Counted from the stretch's first letter, positions 1-12,190 are shown. The stretch: DNA of 64,000 bases from Sanguinoderma infundibulare (GCA_032821775.1 JAVLRN010000002.1:2976001-3040000); one strand, 5' to 3'. The notes: generated by a model not told the origin, from the sequence alone. Numbers and translations: made by a program.

Positions 1-174
1 GGGATGGCACTGCCAGAAGGGGCTTCATGCCGGTTCGCGAGTCACTGCCAACCGTTGGCGCGCTCTGGACACGCCGCGGGAGGGTGGTCCGCGTTCCACA
101 CTGAGTAAGGTTCGGCGTTGCACCATTGATCACTGCATTCTCCAATTTAGCACGTCGGCGACTTGAGCGTCCAG

Positions 175-182
175 TATATAAG
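175..182 (+). promoter_or_regulatory. TATA-like box of metacaspase gene 1
   Basis: TATATAAG lies about 123 nt before the ATG of the metacaspase-like gene at 305. The second metacaspase-like gene has TATTTAAG at 18553-18560, about 110 nt before its ATG, so the two related genes share spacing. The assignment rests on motif and position only. Confidence 0.45.
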
Positions 183-304
183 TCATCTGCGGGCGGAGGG
201 GACCCCGACATCTCTCTCAACTAGCGTCGTCGACGAGCGGACGCCTCCTTCCGACAAGTCACTATTCTGTCTACTGCTCGCCACTTCGTCGCTCGATCAC
301 CGCG

Positions 305-2125
305 ATGCCAGGTCTCAGTAGGCAGATCGTCAAGGAGGCGCTCCTCGTCGGCGTGAGCTACGCAACGAACGAAATTCTCAGTCAGAACGGGTTCGCAGAG
401 CAGAGGGGGGCGCACAAGGACACAATGAACTTGCGCAATTTGCTGATTGGTATGTCTCTTGGCGTCAGTTGTGTTGTAGAATGGAAGCCTGACTCTTGCC
501 ACAGGGAGGTACAATTATGAAAAGGACGATATCAAGGTTCTGATCGACTCTGACGATTTGCCGCATGAGCTGTGGCCGACCAGGGAGAACATCGTGAGTT
601 AATAGTTGTCTTCAGTACGGCAAGTGGTGGTGATAACTTGAGCGATGTGTAGATAAGTGCGATGAAGAACCTCGTTGCCGACAAGCAGCCAGGGGACCAC
701 ATCGTGTTCTCATGTAAGTCCGTCTTCGGATGCATTATGCGGTAGCATCACGTGTTGACATCTCGCTCTCGCGGCATCGCCAGTTTCCGGGCATGGGAGT
801 CAGGTCGACGCTCTCGTTGACCTTAACGAGATTGATGGCAAGGACGAAGGTATGTGTCTTATAATTCGTGCATAGCCTGGATACGTTCTAACTACCGCCC
901 AACTGTGGTATCATAGTCTTGTTGCCAGTCGACGTGGCCGTTGACCAGGAGTCGCCGGACTATTTAGTGGGTTTCATTCGGGATGACGTGAGTGGGATGT
1001 TATGCATCCCCGGCTCGCGTTTAATCATCCTCCGTAACAGGAAATACGAGACATATTCGTCAACAGGCTGCCCGACGGCGTGCGCTGCACGGTTCGTGGT
1101 GTTCTTCCACTCAATACTGTCGATTGTTTTCATCGTGCTCTCCAGATGATCTTCGACTGCTGTCACTCCGGCACCGCGTCTGGTAAGCTTGACTACGCAT
1201 GCTATCATTAATAGTGGCTTATATTGATCCACGATCGCAGATCTCCCCACCGTCACGAGTCCCATCGAGACCCCCGGTTCTCCCCTCTTCAGTCGTGAGT
1301 CTAGCTTCGGCTGCCAGGATATCGCTGGCTAACTTCTGTGTTTTTATGTAGCTCGTATCACCGGAGCGCCATGCCGAAATACAGGCGCATTTGGTGAGTC
1401 GACCGTGTTGCTGCTACCAAGGGCCGCGTTCTCATCGATTGGTATAGTCCAAATGAAGACGCTGCACGATGGGCACGCTGACAGCCCTGAATACATGTGG
1501 TCCACCGGGCCTGACCATGGATACTTTGACAAGGTGGTAGTGAGTGTTTCGAAACTGACAGTCGCTATTTCCATATGAAATACCGATTGTGTTACTTTAG
1601 ACGTCTTGGTCCGCTTGCTTGGACGAGCAGGTGACCTTTGGAAAGAAGACCGGCGGAATCTTCATGAAGGTATGTCCCGACGTCGTCGAGTTCGTCCGAG
1701 CTGTAACTAATTTGGGTTGGGTCTTCAGGCGTTCACACATGTTCTGCGTACGTCTTTGTCGACTTGTCATCGTCTCAGGTTCAGGAGAGGCTCATGCGTC
1801 GTACACCAGACTCAAGGCCCCACCCCACTCATCGGCAGCTGTTGCAAGACCTGAGGTAATCTCGTTTCGAATAAGGGAACACGGTGGAATAATGTGTATT
1901 TGTCCTGGTAGGAAACAGATAATCAAGGTTACTGATGATGAAAACCGTAAGCATGAGGAGCGCCGGATGCTCAGTGGAGACGACACGCCAGAAGAGCCGT
2001 TTGTGCCTCCGAGACCCCAGGTATGTCTTACCTGGCAATCCCGAGGCGTGATTCTCATCTCGTCGTTTCCACAGCTTGGGAGCCTTTGGCCAGACTCTAT
2101 CCTGAATGTCCCAGTTACGTTGTGA
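305..2125 (+). CDS. Metacaspase-like cysteine peptidase 1 (peptidase C14 fold)
   Basis: A caspase-fold cysteine peptidase, cut by about 12 short introns. The seven exons I can close in frame are 305-449, 505-593, 653-713, 784-849, 917-987, 1041-1091 and 1146-1182. The catalytic His lies in FSGHGSQ (from 784) and the catalytic Cys in MIFDCCHSGTASD (from 1146), both typical of metacaspases. There is almost no prodomain: the p20 core starts about 10 residues after the Met, so this is a compact form without the Pro/Gln-rich or zinc-finger prodomain of yeast-type metacaspases. The C-terminus reads LGSLWPDSILNVPVTL and ends in TGA at 2123-2125. The paralogue at 18670 shares most intron positions and the same C-terminal motif, which supports the model. 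The junction near 1755-1785 does not close in frame with the obvious splice sites, so that exon is uncertain. Metacaspases cleave after Arg or Lys and act in cell death and protein quality control; this is family knowledge, not seen here. Confidence 0.86.
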
Positions 2126-2579
2126 ACATTGCATCTTCCTTGTTGAGCAGTCGATCTTGTGTGGCTCATACGTATTTTGCACATACTGCTAACTTATTGC
2201 TGGCTTCTTTGTGGCTGGCATTTGAAGGACCCTGTCGTTCCTGGTTTCCTCGCTCCTACTGTAGAATATTCGTTTTTCCAAAAAACCAAGCCTGATCAAT
2301 TGGCCCTGTAATCTGTATGCTATACTTATGTCTTGTGCAAAGTATGTACGTCGACTAGCTACTGTACCATAGCCGATATAATGCAACATGTTTATGCTTC
2401 TAGCGTGGCCCCGGTGCTCTGCTCTCGCAGCTGGCTGAAGCGCAGAATAATTTCCCCCTATCCACGTGACGACGGTTGTTTCCGCGTTGTTTACGCGTTT
2501 CGGAGTTTGAATCTAATTCATCTCCCCTTTTTGCAGGCTGCGACCGGCTTGTTGTGCATTTCCCATCTGACGAGCTACA

Positions 2580-3139
2580 ATGACGACGATATCCGGCTCA
2601 TTTTCATCGAGAAGCGCAACGCCAGCCTCTAGGAAGATGATCACAGACATACTCTCCCAGCCATCCCTGTCTTTCGACCATAGTGCCGAAGTGGTGACCC
2701 CCTTCGAGGCCGAATCGAAGAGGGACGCAGAGTTTTTAAAAAGTGGGTATATGCTATCCCCACGACTCCTCTCGTGATTATACGCGTGCTTACCGTTATG
2801 TGTACCCTTTTTAAGAGCTGAACTCCATGCTGCTCGAGCTCATCATCGACTTCCACGCATGGTCGGCCGCGCGCCCGTCGCACGAGAGCGACAAAATGGT
2901 CGACTTTCTCGAGACGGAAGTCAAGGTGCTCAGAGATACGGAGAAAGAGCAAGGCATGTATCCGTCATCCCACCCTCCATCCCCCGCACCCCCGTCGTTC
3001 GTTGGTAGGCGCAGGCGCGCTTGTCATAGCATATATGCAGCTGACATCGAACGGTGCAGAGAGGACGCGTCAACGGTTGCACGAGTTCATCACCCGGATC
3101 AAGCTCGCTCTGGCTGCTTTGACTGGACTGGACCCCTAG
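2580..3139 (+). CDS. Small helical/coiled-coil protein, 126 aa, with a GC-AG intron
   Basis: A three-exon gene (2580-2742, 2816-2953, 3060-3139) that closes in frame to 126 residues. The N-terminal 30 residues are Ser/Thr-rich. The rest is predicted helical and heptad-like, with many Leu, Ile, Glu and Lys (residues about 50-126, for example KMVDFLETEVKVLRDTEKEQ). The second intron, 2954-3059, begins GCATGT rather than GT; reading through it gives stops, and splicing restores the helical frame. I do not recognise the product. It has no signal peptide or membrane segment. The charge pattern suggests a small protein that works within a complex. It lies on the same strand between the metacaspase-like gene and WW-like copy 1. 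Confidence 0.6.
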
Positions 3140-3208
3140 ACGGTTTTGGACGACTGTGACGACGTCTGGTCTTGTTCTGGCTCGAGTCTTCGGCGACTTC
3201 GTTGCTCC

Positions 3209-3243
3209 AACGGTCAACGGTCAACGTTCAACGTTCAACATTC
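3209..3243 (+). repeat. Five-copy heptamer tandem repeat
   Basis: Five adjacent 7-mers of the form CRKTCAA follow one another with one or two changes: CGGTCAA twice, CGTTCAA twice, then CATTCAG. It lies in the spacer after the coiled-coil gene. No function is evident. Confidence 0.7.
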
Positions 3244-3627
3244 AGCCCTGCAAGTGGACGCTTCTTGGTAGCTTCTCCCGCCCCGCGTGGTTTGGTGCTT
3301 TTCCAGTACGAAGAGCCGTGTCGATTACATCATGCATAATGGATTTCGTTTCGTCCTGATGCGACTTATGCGTGTTTTACGCTTCAGATTCAGAGCAAGG
3401 TGTAAGTCTGCATCATTCCTGTACCACGGTACCATTCGATGGTCAAAACTTTGCCCCTATCGCAGGCCTAGTGTACGTCTATCGTCGGGCTAGTGGGTAT
3501 GGGTTCAATCCTGTGTGCCGCCATTCGCTGATGTCGTTAACCTTGCGACGGTGGACCCTGATAGAGATATCCATCCTAAACTCTAAGTTGTGGACAGCCG
3601 CCTGTCTTCCGGTTTTTTGAAACATAA

Positions 3628-3860
3628 TGTGGCATCTCAATCCCGCCATGGGCCGATCTGGGCTGGCCCATTGGGATGTTCCCATCAAACTATTTTGGGA
3701 GGACATGACAGGAAACCGCAGGCGGATAGTTCCGTCGTTCACCTTGTATTCAGTCCTTGTTTGATCCCAATACATGCAGGTTGGCCTCGTTCCCCGTCGC
3801 ATGAGGTTCTTGGAAGACCGTGCGATGCGAGGCATGCCGCATGTGTGGTAAGGTTCCGTC
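3628..3860 (+). pseudogene. Unidentified protein-like fragment with an internal TGA
   Basis: From the ATG at 3628 the frame reads a protein-like stretch of about 45 residues (including GRSGLAHWDVPIKLFWEDM and RIVPSFTLYSVLV). It meets TGA, then continues in the same frame with SQYMQVGLVPRRMRFLEDRA and RGMPHVW before a GTAAGG donor-like site. The composition and motif density look like real coding sequence on both sides of the stop. This suggests a broken gene, or a short intron that I cannot place. I do not recognise the family. A 137-aa open frame on the opposite strand overlaps it but looks less protein-like. The fragment ends just upstream of WW-like copy 1 and might belong to its 5' end. 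Confidence 0.3.
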
Positions 3861-3993
3861 ATCTGTGCGAAGAACACTGTAGCAAGTGCCATCGCCAGTC
3901 GCGCAGCACGACACCGGTAAGTCTTGACCAGTGATTGTTGATCGCTTCTTACGTCTGACCACCGCTGCTCCAGATATCCGGGGCGTCAGCACA

Positions 3994-6293
3994 ATGGCGT
4001 CCTTGTACCACCCCCTCTCTCCTCCGCTAACGGCTATGGGGGACTTTTTAGTATCCGAACGTTCAGCGGAGGACTTCCTCGCTGGTCGCCCGCTTTCTAA
4101 CATCTCCGCACGTTCGGGATCAAGGAGGATGATTCAGCTCAAGCCCGCATCCGTTGCATCCGTGTCGCAGAAGAGGTACAATTCGGTGGCGCAAATGTAA
4201 GTCAAGGGAGTCTCTTCAGTGCGCATCGTCCTAACATTGCGCAAGTCCGAACGCAGTGATTGAGAAGGATCGTGTCATTCCTGCTATGAACGCCTTGTTT
4301 CCCCGGTGAGTCTACACTCTGTCGTCGCTTTACTGCACTGCTCAACGTGAAACAGTCAGGGCTCGAACATATCGTGGAAGCCTTACGTGCATCCCGAGGG
4401 TCAACTGTATTTTGTTAACGAGGTTGGTTCTTCGGTCTAGTACTCTTGGCCAGCCCCCGGGTAACTCGTCCCCAGAACGCATTCACGAATGCGTACGTAT
4501 ACGACGATAACATTCGCAAGGACGTCGAGGCCGCTCTTCAGAGGGTTCGTGCCAACATCGAACGTGACGAGTCCCGGCTCTTTAGCCTGGGCATCTCCGT
4601 GGGCGAGATAGAGATCGGCCTGGAGCTGAAGGTGGACGAAACCTCGGGAAATACGGCGTTCTACTACCTCTGCGATCGCAAGGGAAAGGAGGCGTTCTGG
4701 TTGTCGGACGTTTCAGAGGATTTCTTGACCGACGGCGTCGTGGCAGCTAAAGTCAAGATCCTTGGACGAGAGCACCTTCGTAAGTCGGGTGCTATATGTC
4801 TTGGAGGGTGCTATCGCTGACTCGACTCCGTGCGCTGATGCAGATCTCGTTGCGGAAGCAGCATATTGGTATGCCGTATGACAGACGTGTGTTCCCTGCC
4901 TTCTGACTTCGTGCGCAGGGACCACGTACACATGTTCCCTCACCAACGACAGTTTACGGAGGACGCTCGAATCGACCTATGCAGTTACCTTCGATATTGC
5001 ATGTTTGGTAAGCCCCGGTGCACTACTCTGTCTAGCTGATGGAAGATTGACTGAGTGGCTACTCTAGATCTCCAGACCTCGAAAACATCTACAGCACCTT
5101 TCAGCGCCATCGACCTTGAGAATTTCCTGGCCATAATCAAAGACATGCGAATTACGAGTCCGGTGGTTGTGTGCGCACGAGCGGAAGACATGGCCGTCGT
5201 CGGTATGTGGATTCAACTTGTGCTGATATCTCTAGCTAACGAACGATAGCGCGACTGAAAAGTGTACTATGTATACCATGTGCCCATTGCGAGTTGAACC
5301 AGGCGTACTGAAGATGCTTTTAGTAAAGACACAGTTCAAGATGTGCTACGGCGAACGCTATGCGCAACTCAACTTTGATTTGCACGTGCTCTCGAGCGAG
5401 GACAAGGGACATTCGTTCTGGTTCAGAATGGCCAATTGGATATCTTTCTACACCGCTGCTTCCTACTACGACATTCTTGCTCGGGTTTGGGTCGATAGGA
5501 AGATCAGCATTGGGCGATGGCGAGACCTTCTGGCTCAGCTTCAAGACGACTGGCTAGCAGCCATCACTCCGGTAAGCATCCATGCCGGTCGCCCTCCCCC
5601 ACAGAAAGCTAAGGTGCCTTGCATACTAGTCTACGGTCGTCCTCGCAACGAACGTCAACTTTCTGGCGATACAGAGTGTGGACTCCAGTGGAGGCGCTGC
5701 CAATCAACGGAGCGCAGGGCAGATCGTCTGCTACATCTCAATACTGTTGAGTATCGGGAACATCATCACGTCCGTCGTGCTCGCGCGGCAGCACCGTGTC
5801 ATCTTGCTGTACTTCAACGAGGATGCTGTACGTGCGCTACGCTTCCCTCTCTTTCCGTGGGATTTGTTTACGAGGACCGCTCCGCCAGGTCAACTACCTG
5901 AACCCGCGTGCCCGCACGAGCAGTGGGATGCAGCAACTCGCCGTAATCTTCAGCATCCCAAACACGTTCTTCCTGTGGGCGTGAGTCGTGTCGTCGCCTT
6001 CATGTCAAGGTGTCACTGATCCGCCATTCGCCAGGCTTTACACCTTCTTCGCAGCGATGCTCTGGGAATGCTTCGGGAATACCGACCGGACGACGAGGGC
6101 CGTGATAGGCACGACGATTGGCTTCTCCGCGGTGCTGCTGTATCCCGTCCTCCGTAACACGAATCCCGGCAGTTTGTTCCGGAAGTGGATCAAGGACAAG
6201 AAGGCCGAATCTAAAGACCGGCTTCGAGGGCTGTTCACTACGAGGAGAAAGAAGTTTGTAGAGGACTCGGAGACCATCTCGGTCGAAGCGTAG
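3994..6293 (+). CDS. WW-like membrane protein, copy 1
   Basis: A multi-exon gene. The first exons are 3994-4196, 4246-4305, 4356-4422 and 4476-4779, all joining in frame. In order the product has a Ser/Arg-rich N-terminus, a half-WW motif (SWKPYVHPEGQLYF at about residues 95-108) and a helical insert (NAFTNAYVYDD onward). A second WW-like core follows (FYYLCDRKGKEAFWLSDV, from about 4660), then EAAYWDHVHMFPHQR and a WVD segment (RVWVDRKISIGRW from about 5483). The C-terminus is a membrane domain: a helix around VLATNVNFLAIQSVD, a helix YISILLSIGNIITSVVLARQ, then two helices (LAVIFSIPNTFFLWA and VIGTTIGFSAVLLYPVL), ending in a basic tail. Stop TAG is at 6291-6293. The same order of blocks occurs in three more genes in this window (copies 2-4). 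The WW-like part probably faces the cytosol and binds Pro-rich or phospho-ligands; this is inference, because the usual first Trp context is altered. No enzymatic motif is visible. Confidence 0.78.
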
Positions 6294-6571
6294 GCCGGAC
6301 ATGTATGTTTCTTTCGTGGACTTGACCCATCGGACATCCTTCAGTGCTCCTGGATTTTTGTACTTATTTTTGCAAGGGGTAGTCATAGTGCTTCGAATCA
6401 AAGATGTATCTTTGTATACGTAGTTTACCTAAGACCCAATGTCTGGATTGCCATACAAGCGCCCACGCGCATTCACCTTGCTCCTGCCATCGTCTCTCCA
6501 TCCCCGTCCCATTCTGCCGCTCCTCCACATACCGACGCCGACAACGCCTGGGGCTTAGGCTCGCGGAAGCG

Positions 6572-9442
6572 ATGTCTCACGATGCCCAACACTGCTCGTT
6601 CGTCCTGGTCGCGGACTTCGATATTGATCGTGGCGCGCAGTTGACCTACCAATTCCCCCAACCTCTTGGTACGGATGAAGGGCATGTATTTGTTTTCATC
6701 GCGCCCTAAAGTCCTTATATAACCCTTTTCAAACGCTAGTCTTCTTGCGAACCTTATGCTGCCGGACGGAGCAGAGAGGCAGCCCGCGGATTGGACTGTG
6801 TTCTTCCTGAACCAGACGCCATTCAATACCATCAAACCCGTACTTGCTCTGGAGAACGACGATGACGAGAACGTGGATGAGGACGGCTCGAGGATGTTGT
6901 ACGTTATCAACTTGGTGCGGACAAAGTTGGATAAGACGGCGCGCAGGTGAGCACTCCCCATCCCATCTCCATCCCCCATCCTGAACGACCGCAGAGGTGC
7001 TATCGTCAAGGCGATGGCTATCTGCACCCGCTATCCCTTCGTGCAGATCTTCAAGCCCGTCCTGCTCCTCGCGCTCGACGACTACTTCATGAACCCCTCC
7101 CAGGACTGCCTCGCCCGCCTCTTCGACGCCGTGAACGCGATGGACTTCAGCAAGATGCCCGTTCTGACCCGCTACGAGAAGCTCATCATGCGCCACTCGG
7201 AACGGCAGGACCTTCTAATCGGCCGCTCCGACGACTCCTCACCTCTGGGAGACCCGGGGACGGCCACACAGCAGACGGTCGCCGGCGGGTTTCCAACTAC
7301 CGCGCGTCCGACGCACCGGCTCTCGAACTCGGTAGACTCGCGCGCGAGTTTGGATGAGAACTTGAAGGGCAGAGGAGGGAATGGCGCGGGCAACGTGAAG
7401 GCCGTGGGCCAGATGCGCAGTCCGACGTCGCCCTCGGAGACGTCGTTCTCGCTCGATGGCAGCGCGGTGTGGGTGGGCGACGAGAGCGGGCTGGACCAGA
7501 TGGGATTCGTGGGGACTTCTGCGAGTGGGAGCAGCAGCAGCGTTTCGAGTGCCGTGCGGGGACGGAGGTCGACGGACGCGTCGTCCTCGTCTTCGTCGCA
7601 TGGTGCGTATGGGCGACCGGGCGAGGCCGCGCAGTCGTTCGCAGGGGCGGCGAGTGCGGCATTGAAGGACTCGCATTTCTTCCACACCGCGATCAGCTAC
7701 AATGAGCATTTGTTGCCTGTCAAGGTCCCTCTCTACACATTTTCAGAGGAGGTTGGCGAGGTACGCGCTTTGGCTGTTCATCCCGGCTCCCCTCGTAGCT
7801 CACAAGAGCGTAGGGTTCCCTAACGTTACTCTGTACCACCTTCTCCCCCACCATCACGACCATGACTGGACCCCTGCACCCACACCTTCACACAAATGGC
7901 ACGCTGACGCCCCCAGTCATTGTGCTGTTCAACGCGCTGGTCAGCGGAAAGCGCATCATCTTCCTCGGTCACCACAAGCTGGCAGAAAACGTTTCAAATC
8001 ATGTCCTTGCGGCCTGCGCTCTCGGCTCAGGGTGCGGCGTCGTTCTCAGAGGCTTCATCAAGCGTGCATTTCCTTATGCGACGCTCATCAACCGCGAACA
8101 GTGGGAGAGCATGTAAGTGGACGTCTCCTCTCGCGTCCTCCCACGTCTAACTCTGTGTAGCCCAGGGTACATCGCAGGTGTGACGAACCCGATCTTCGAG
8201 GCGGCAGGCTCGTGGGACCTACTTTGCGACATCAGCACGAACAGGTTGGTGGTGCACAAGGACATCTACGCGAACCATCCCGCGACGTGGACCCCGAGCT
8301 CAAACCAGCTCATCGTCCGCGCAGGCACGCTCAAGGCGGATAACTCGGTCGGGAGCGAGGACGAGGTCGTGCGCGTGCAGACCAAAGATGGCAGTGCGCC
8401 GCAGAAGCCAGAGGTGACCGCGCGGCAGGATCATGCGGATAACGTCTTTATCGAGGATGTACGTTTGCTTGTTCAATGCGCATTCAGAGCCCTAAGGATC
8501 CTCACATCGGTGGTGCTCGCAGATCCTGAGCGCCATCGCGTCGCACTACTCGGAGGCGCACGTCCGCGCGAAGTTCGCAGAGTACGCGATGCGGTTTGTG
8601 CGCATCGCGTCGCGGTACGAAGAGGAGATCACGGGCTCCACGACCATCGGGTACCCGTCGTATCCATACATTGAACGACCGGGAGAGAAGCCCCGACTGG
8701 GAAGCGGCGTGTATTTCTTGGACGAGGTCGCGTGCGCGCGAGAGCTCACGATTAATGCGGGCCGGATAGAGGGATGGAGGAGGACGGAGTGCTATAGGCT
8801 TCTGCAGTCGGTGAGTTACGTCCGTCGCTTGTCTGCGCTTTTGTCGGGGCCGCTGATGGGCAGGGATAGGATTGTAAGAACGCTCTAGGGACGAAGCCTA
8901 TCTTGGGCTATGACTTGGTGCACCAACTGGCGCGGCTGAGGTATGCGAAGGCGATTTCGGACGGCGAGGCGGAGTTGATCTTCCGCACTATCTCGGAGAG
9001 CATTCATACCTACGACCAGGTCACGGAGGTACGTAATCAATGTCCTCTCGGGAATAGACTTGACGCTGACGAAACGCTGTCTCAGCTGCTGTCGTGGCTA
9101 CCTCCCCACCTTCACGGTCTCCAACCACTCAGCTTCGGCCTCTTCCACCAGCAAGAGGTCGTGCGCGAGCTCGCTGTGGACCTCTTCAACGAGCTTCGTG
9201 CTCATGCTGTGAGTCTGTCCTGCTCCCGCTGGCACCCTGCCTGGATCTGTCCTGATGTGCTTGCGCAGATCGGCGTGCAGTTCCTGCAGGCGCTGAACCA
9301 CTTCCAACGATACGCCTACGTCCGGCAGGCGCATGCGCGCGAGATGCGCGTGAAGGATACCAATTCTCTCACGATACCCCAGTCTACGTACATGTCCCGC
9401 ACACCGTCAAATCGTAGCGAATCGAGTTTGGGTGGAGGTTAA
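6572..9442 (+). CDS. AFI1: Afi1/DENN-domain polarity protein, 807 aa
   Basis: A complete nine-exon model that closes in frame: 6572-6681, 6740-6946, 6995-7760, 7814-8112, 8161-8458, 8523-8810, 8870-9028, 9086-9208 and 9269-9442. The N-terminus (FVLVADFDIDRGAQLTYQFP, then GLLANLMLPDGAERQ) is the Afi1 N-terminal / DENN upstream region. The core (PPVIVLFNALVSGKRIIFLG, then GYIAGVTNPIFE, then DLLCDIS) is the central SPA/DENN region. A low-complexity Ser/Gly/Arg stretch at about residues 200-330 interrupts the domain, as is usual for fungal members. In yeast Afi1 is an Arf3-interacting polarity factor, and DENN proteins in general are exchange factors for Rab GTPases; these roles are family knowledge. 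The first intron starts GCATGT (6682), and homologous residue order (GTDE-G-LLANLM) requires that donor. The gene converges on WW-like copy 2. Confidence 0.9.
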
Positions 9443-9741
9443 GAGGTGAGAATTTGACAGGGAGAAGCCCTCGGCGTGTCAGAGGGGCGGGCTATGTATG
9501 TTGTATGTTATCGTCTCTTCGGGGCGGGTTTTCGAATGGTACATCGAAGGGTAGGAGGCTTGTGCTGGAGATGTAATGAAAGACATCTCGTTGCGTTTGT
9601 TCGGGGCCTGTGGGTCTAGGAAGAAATCCTTTCAGAGTGTTCCGCAACAAGAGTCTATTCGTAGCGTCCAAGTCGGTGAAACTAAGCGACGTTACATAGT
9701 ACGTCTACGTGGGGAAAGAACTTGGAGATGGGAGGATCAGT

Positions 9742-12190
9742 TTAGTCTAGTATCTTCGACGGTACATGATTGATAGGTCCGGGGCCCAAGCTATGAAGTG
9801 GTGGGTTGGCCCTGTGGTTCCGACAAGGAGTGGTCGACGGAACCGCATGAAGATCAATATCACCCTCGCGCAACATTCCATCCGGTTGAGGGTACCGCGC
9901 CCTCCTCCGTCGAGGTAGTCGAGGGGGATTAATCGACGCTGCTGTGATAGCAACGGATCTCGTAAAGGCCCTAAACCTTCTGCCCATCGCTACTGGAGCT
10001 TTCTTAACAAGTCTACGCATCCGTCTCATCCGCAGGACCAGTGAGCGGACTCCTAGGGCTTCGCCATGTGATATCCAACGACTGTTCCAAATGACCGCGC
10101 CGAGCAAAAGCAAGGATATCCCTGTGACGACGCAGACGGTGATCCGAGTCATAACGCTCGTATCGTGCGTGCATAGCCATAAGATGGCGATGAAAAAGGT
10201 GAGAAGCCTAGTACAGGGGGTTGCAAATGGTGAGTTCAAGTGCATTCATATGCCGAAGGAAGACTTACCCCCAGATGAAGAATGCTGTTGGGATGCTGCA
10301 GATGACAGCAAGTTTCTCCATGCCACCCAATGATAGTGCACATTCGTGCAAGTATGCCGCCTGGACAGCGGAGGACAGTCAGGATGGAATGGGCTGAAGC
10401 ACAAGATTACGTACTGCAGCATCAGAATGTGTGTAACGCTGTTGGCGATTCTGTCCTGCCACGATTGTACTAGCAGCGATGCTTCCAATGCTCAGAAGAG
10501 TTGAAAGATAACTGAATATCTGACCCATTGTGCGGTCTGGAGCGGCCTGACCACTTTGGTCTACGCTCTGAATCGCAAGGAAGCTGACGTTCGCAGCAAG
10601 AACCACTGTGGACTACAACAAAATCACAATTGGTCAGTATGATCGCGTCCATCAACACGTAACTCACAGGCGTGACGGACGCAAACAAGTCGTCCTGAAG
10701 CCGATCGACGAATTCTATCCAGACATCAAGGTAGGCCTTGCCATCAACTCGCACCCTCTTCAGCTGTTGGTAATACTGATGGGGTGTCAAGAAGAACAGC
10801 CACGAAAATGCCTTAAAAAGGATCGAGCGATCCTTGTGCTCCTCCTCGTACACGCTCCGGTCAGAGTCAAGCTGAGCATAGGGCTCTCCGTGGAAACGGC
10901 CCAACTTCTCCCGCACTATGAATACGTCTGATGAGTATCACAGATCAAGTTCAGGAACACGCGGAGGTGACTTGCACAATGTGATATGCAGTCGGGCTAT
11001 ACCGTCGTCAGTTGATAGCCTGACAGGCAGTAGAGGGAGAAATCACGCACCAATAACAACCATATTCTCCGGACGGGCATGTTCTCCTGGAGCTGTCATT
11101 GGGAGACGGCACTCAACGATCAATTACCAAGATTTCCTAGTAGTCGCTTACGGGGTATCTCAATCTCCTTTAGGACTTGGATCAGACGATGCGCATCCAT
11201 CACACTATATGGAGCTGTAGACGATTTTGACGTTTGCTTGTCTGATACAACAAGGAGGGCAGGTTACATTTGCATGTAGGACCACCACAAAGGCCAGTTG
11301 CTTACCGAACATCAGGTATGAGAGGTTACTTCGCAAATAGGCGACGGTCTCTGCATTAAGGCCTCGAGCATGTGGAAACATATAGAGGTGCTCCCTGAAG
11401 AAGGTATTAATGCTTGCACCTTCCTGAAACGTCGGTGAGTTCTTATAACCAACACGTGTTTGAGGGAACCATACCTGAAGGAACGTCGAGAAAGATACCA
11501 ATAACTCATCCTAGCGCCATATCCTAATCAATCGGATGAAAGATGTCAATAGTGACCTCTCGTTCAAGTTCACGATCGATAGCCTTACTGAGGTGTTCCC
11601 TTGAAATCACTCTGAAATCGGCACCATCGCAGACGAAGGTAGAATCAACGTCATGTAGCCAAAACGCCTCTTCCTTCGTCTTGTCCACGACATAGTAGCA
11701 CCCAAGCTTGTCACGGGGTTTCGTGTCCTCTTGGGGTGTTGGTGGTTCTGGTTCCTCATCCGGATCGTCCATCAAATCCACTCCAAACTCGAGGTCTTCA
11801 AGTGATAACCCAGGATGCTTAGGGAGTTCTCTTCGGACCTTTTCGACTGTTCGCTCGATGGCTTCGAGATCTGCTTCATCGTACAGCCATACATTCGTGT
11901 AGAAGTTCTATGAAGAGCGACAGTGTGAGTTTACAATTCTGAGGCACAGATGTACAATGACATGCCTCGGAACGGAAATATACCGACCCCTCTGGGTGCT
12001 CGTGTGGCTTCCAGCCCATCGTTCCGAGAGTGTCTGCTCTAAGGAAGGGCTACTATTAAGTGATCGTCGGTCGAGGACGAGGAAAGCGGTGTGAAGACTA
12101 ACCTGAACTTTAACCCATTGATAGGAGGGATCGTTTCGATTGGCTTCATTTTGTTGAAGTTGCTAACGCGAGGATCAGTCTGAGGATGGC
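9742..12190 (-). CDS. WW-like membrane protein, copy 2
   Basis: Read right to left, the gene contains TLGTMGWKPHEHPEG (about 11985-12035), an intron 11965-11908 with a GC donor, then NFYTNVWLYDEADLEAIERT. The second WW-like core follows (LGCYYVVDKTKEEAFWLHDV, about 11650-11710). Next come the FPH block (HLYMFPHARGL), the YAQLDSDRSVYEEEHKDR segment, RVRVDGKAYLDVW, a helix VSFLAIQSVD, then a membrane helix (IFSYLSTLLSIGSIAASTIV) and two terminal helices near 10060-10245. The tail is Arg/Pro-rich and the stop lies at 9742. The intron after the HPEG exon falls at exactly the same residue as in copy 1 (E then N). The N-terminal exon is unresolved: an Arg/Ser/Pro-rich open frame at 12198-12614 may be part of it, but it has no ATG at its start and does not splice cleanly. 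Confidence 0.72.
11908..11965 (-). other. GC-AG intron in WW-like copy 2
   Basis: On the minus strand the donor reads GAG then GCATGT, and the acceptor reads TTCATAG before AACTTC. The paralogous intron in copy 1 (4423-4475) occupies the same protein position with a GT donor. Splicing here therefore needs the non-canonical GC donor. Confidence 0.75.
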
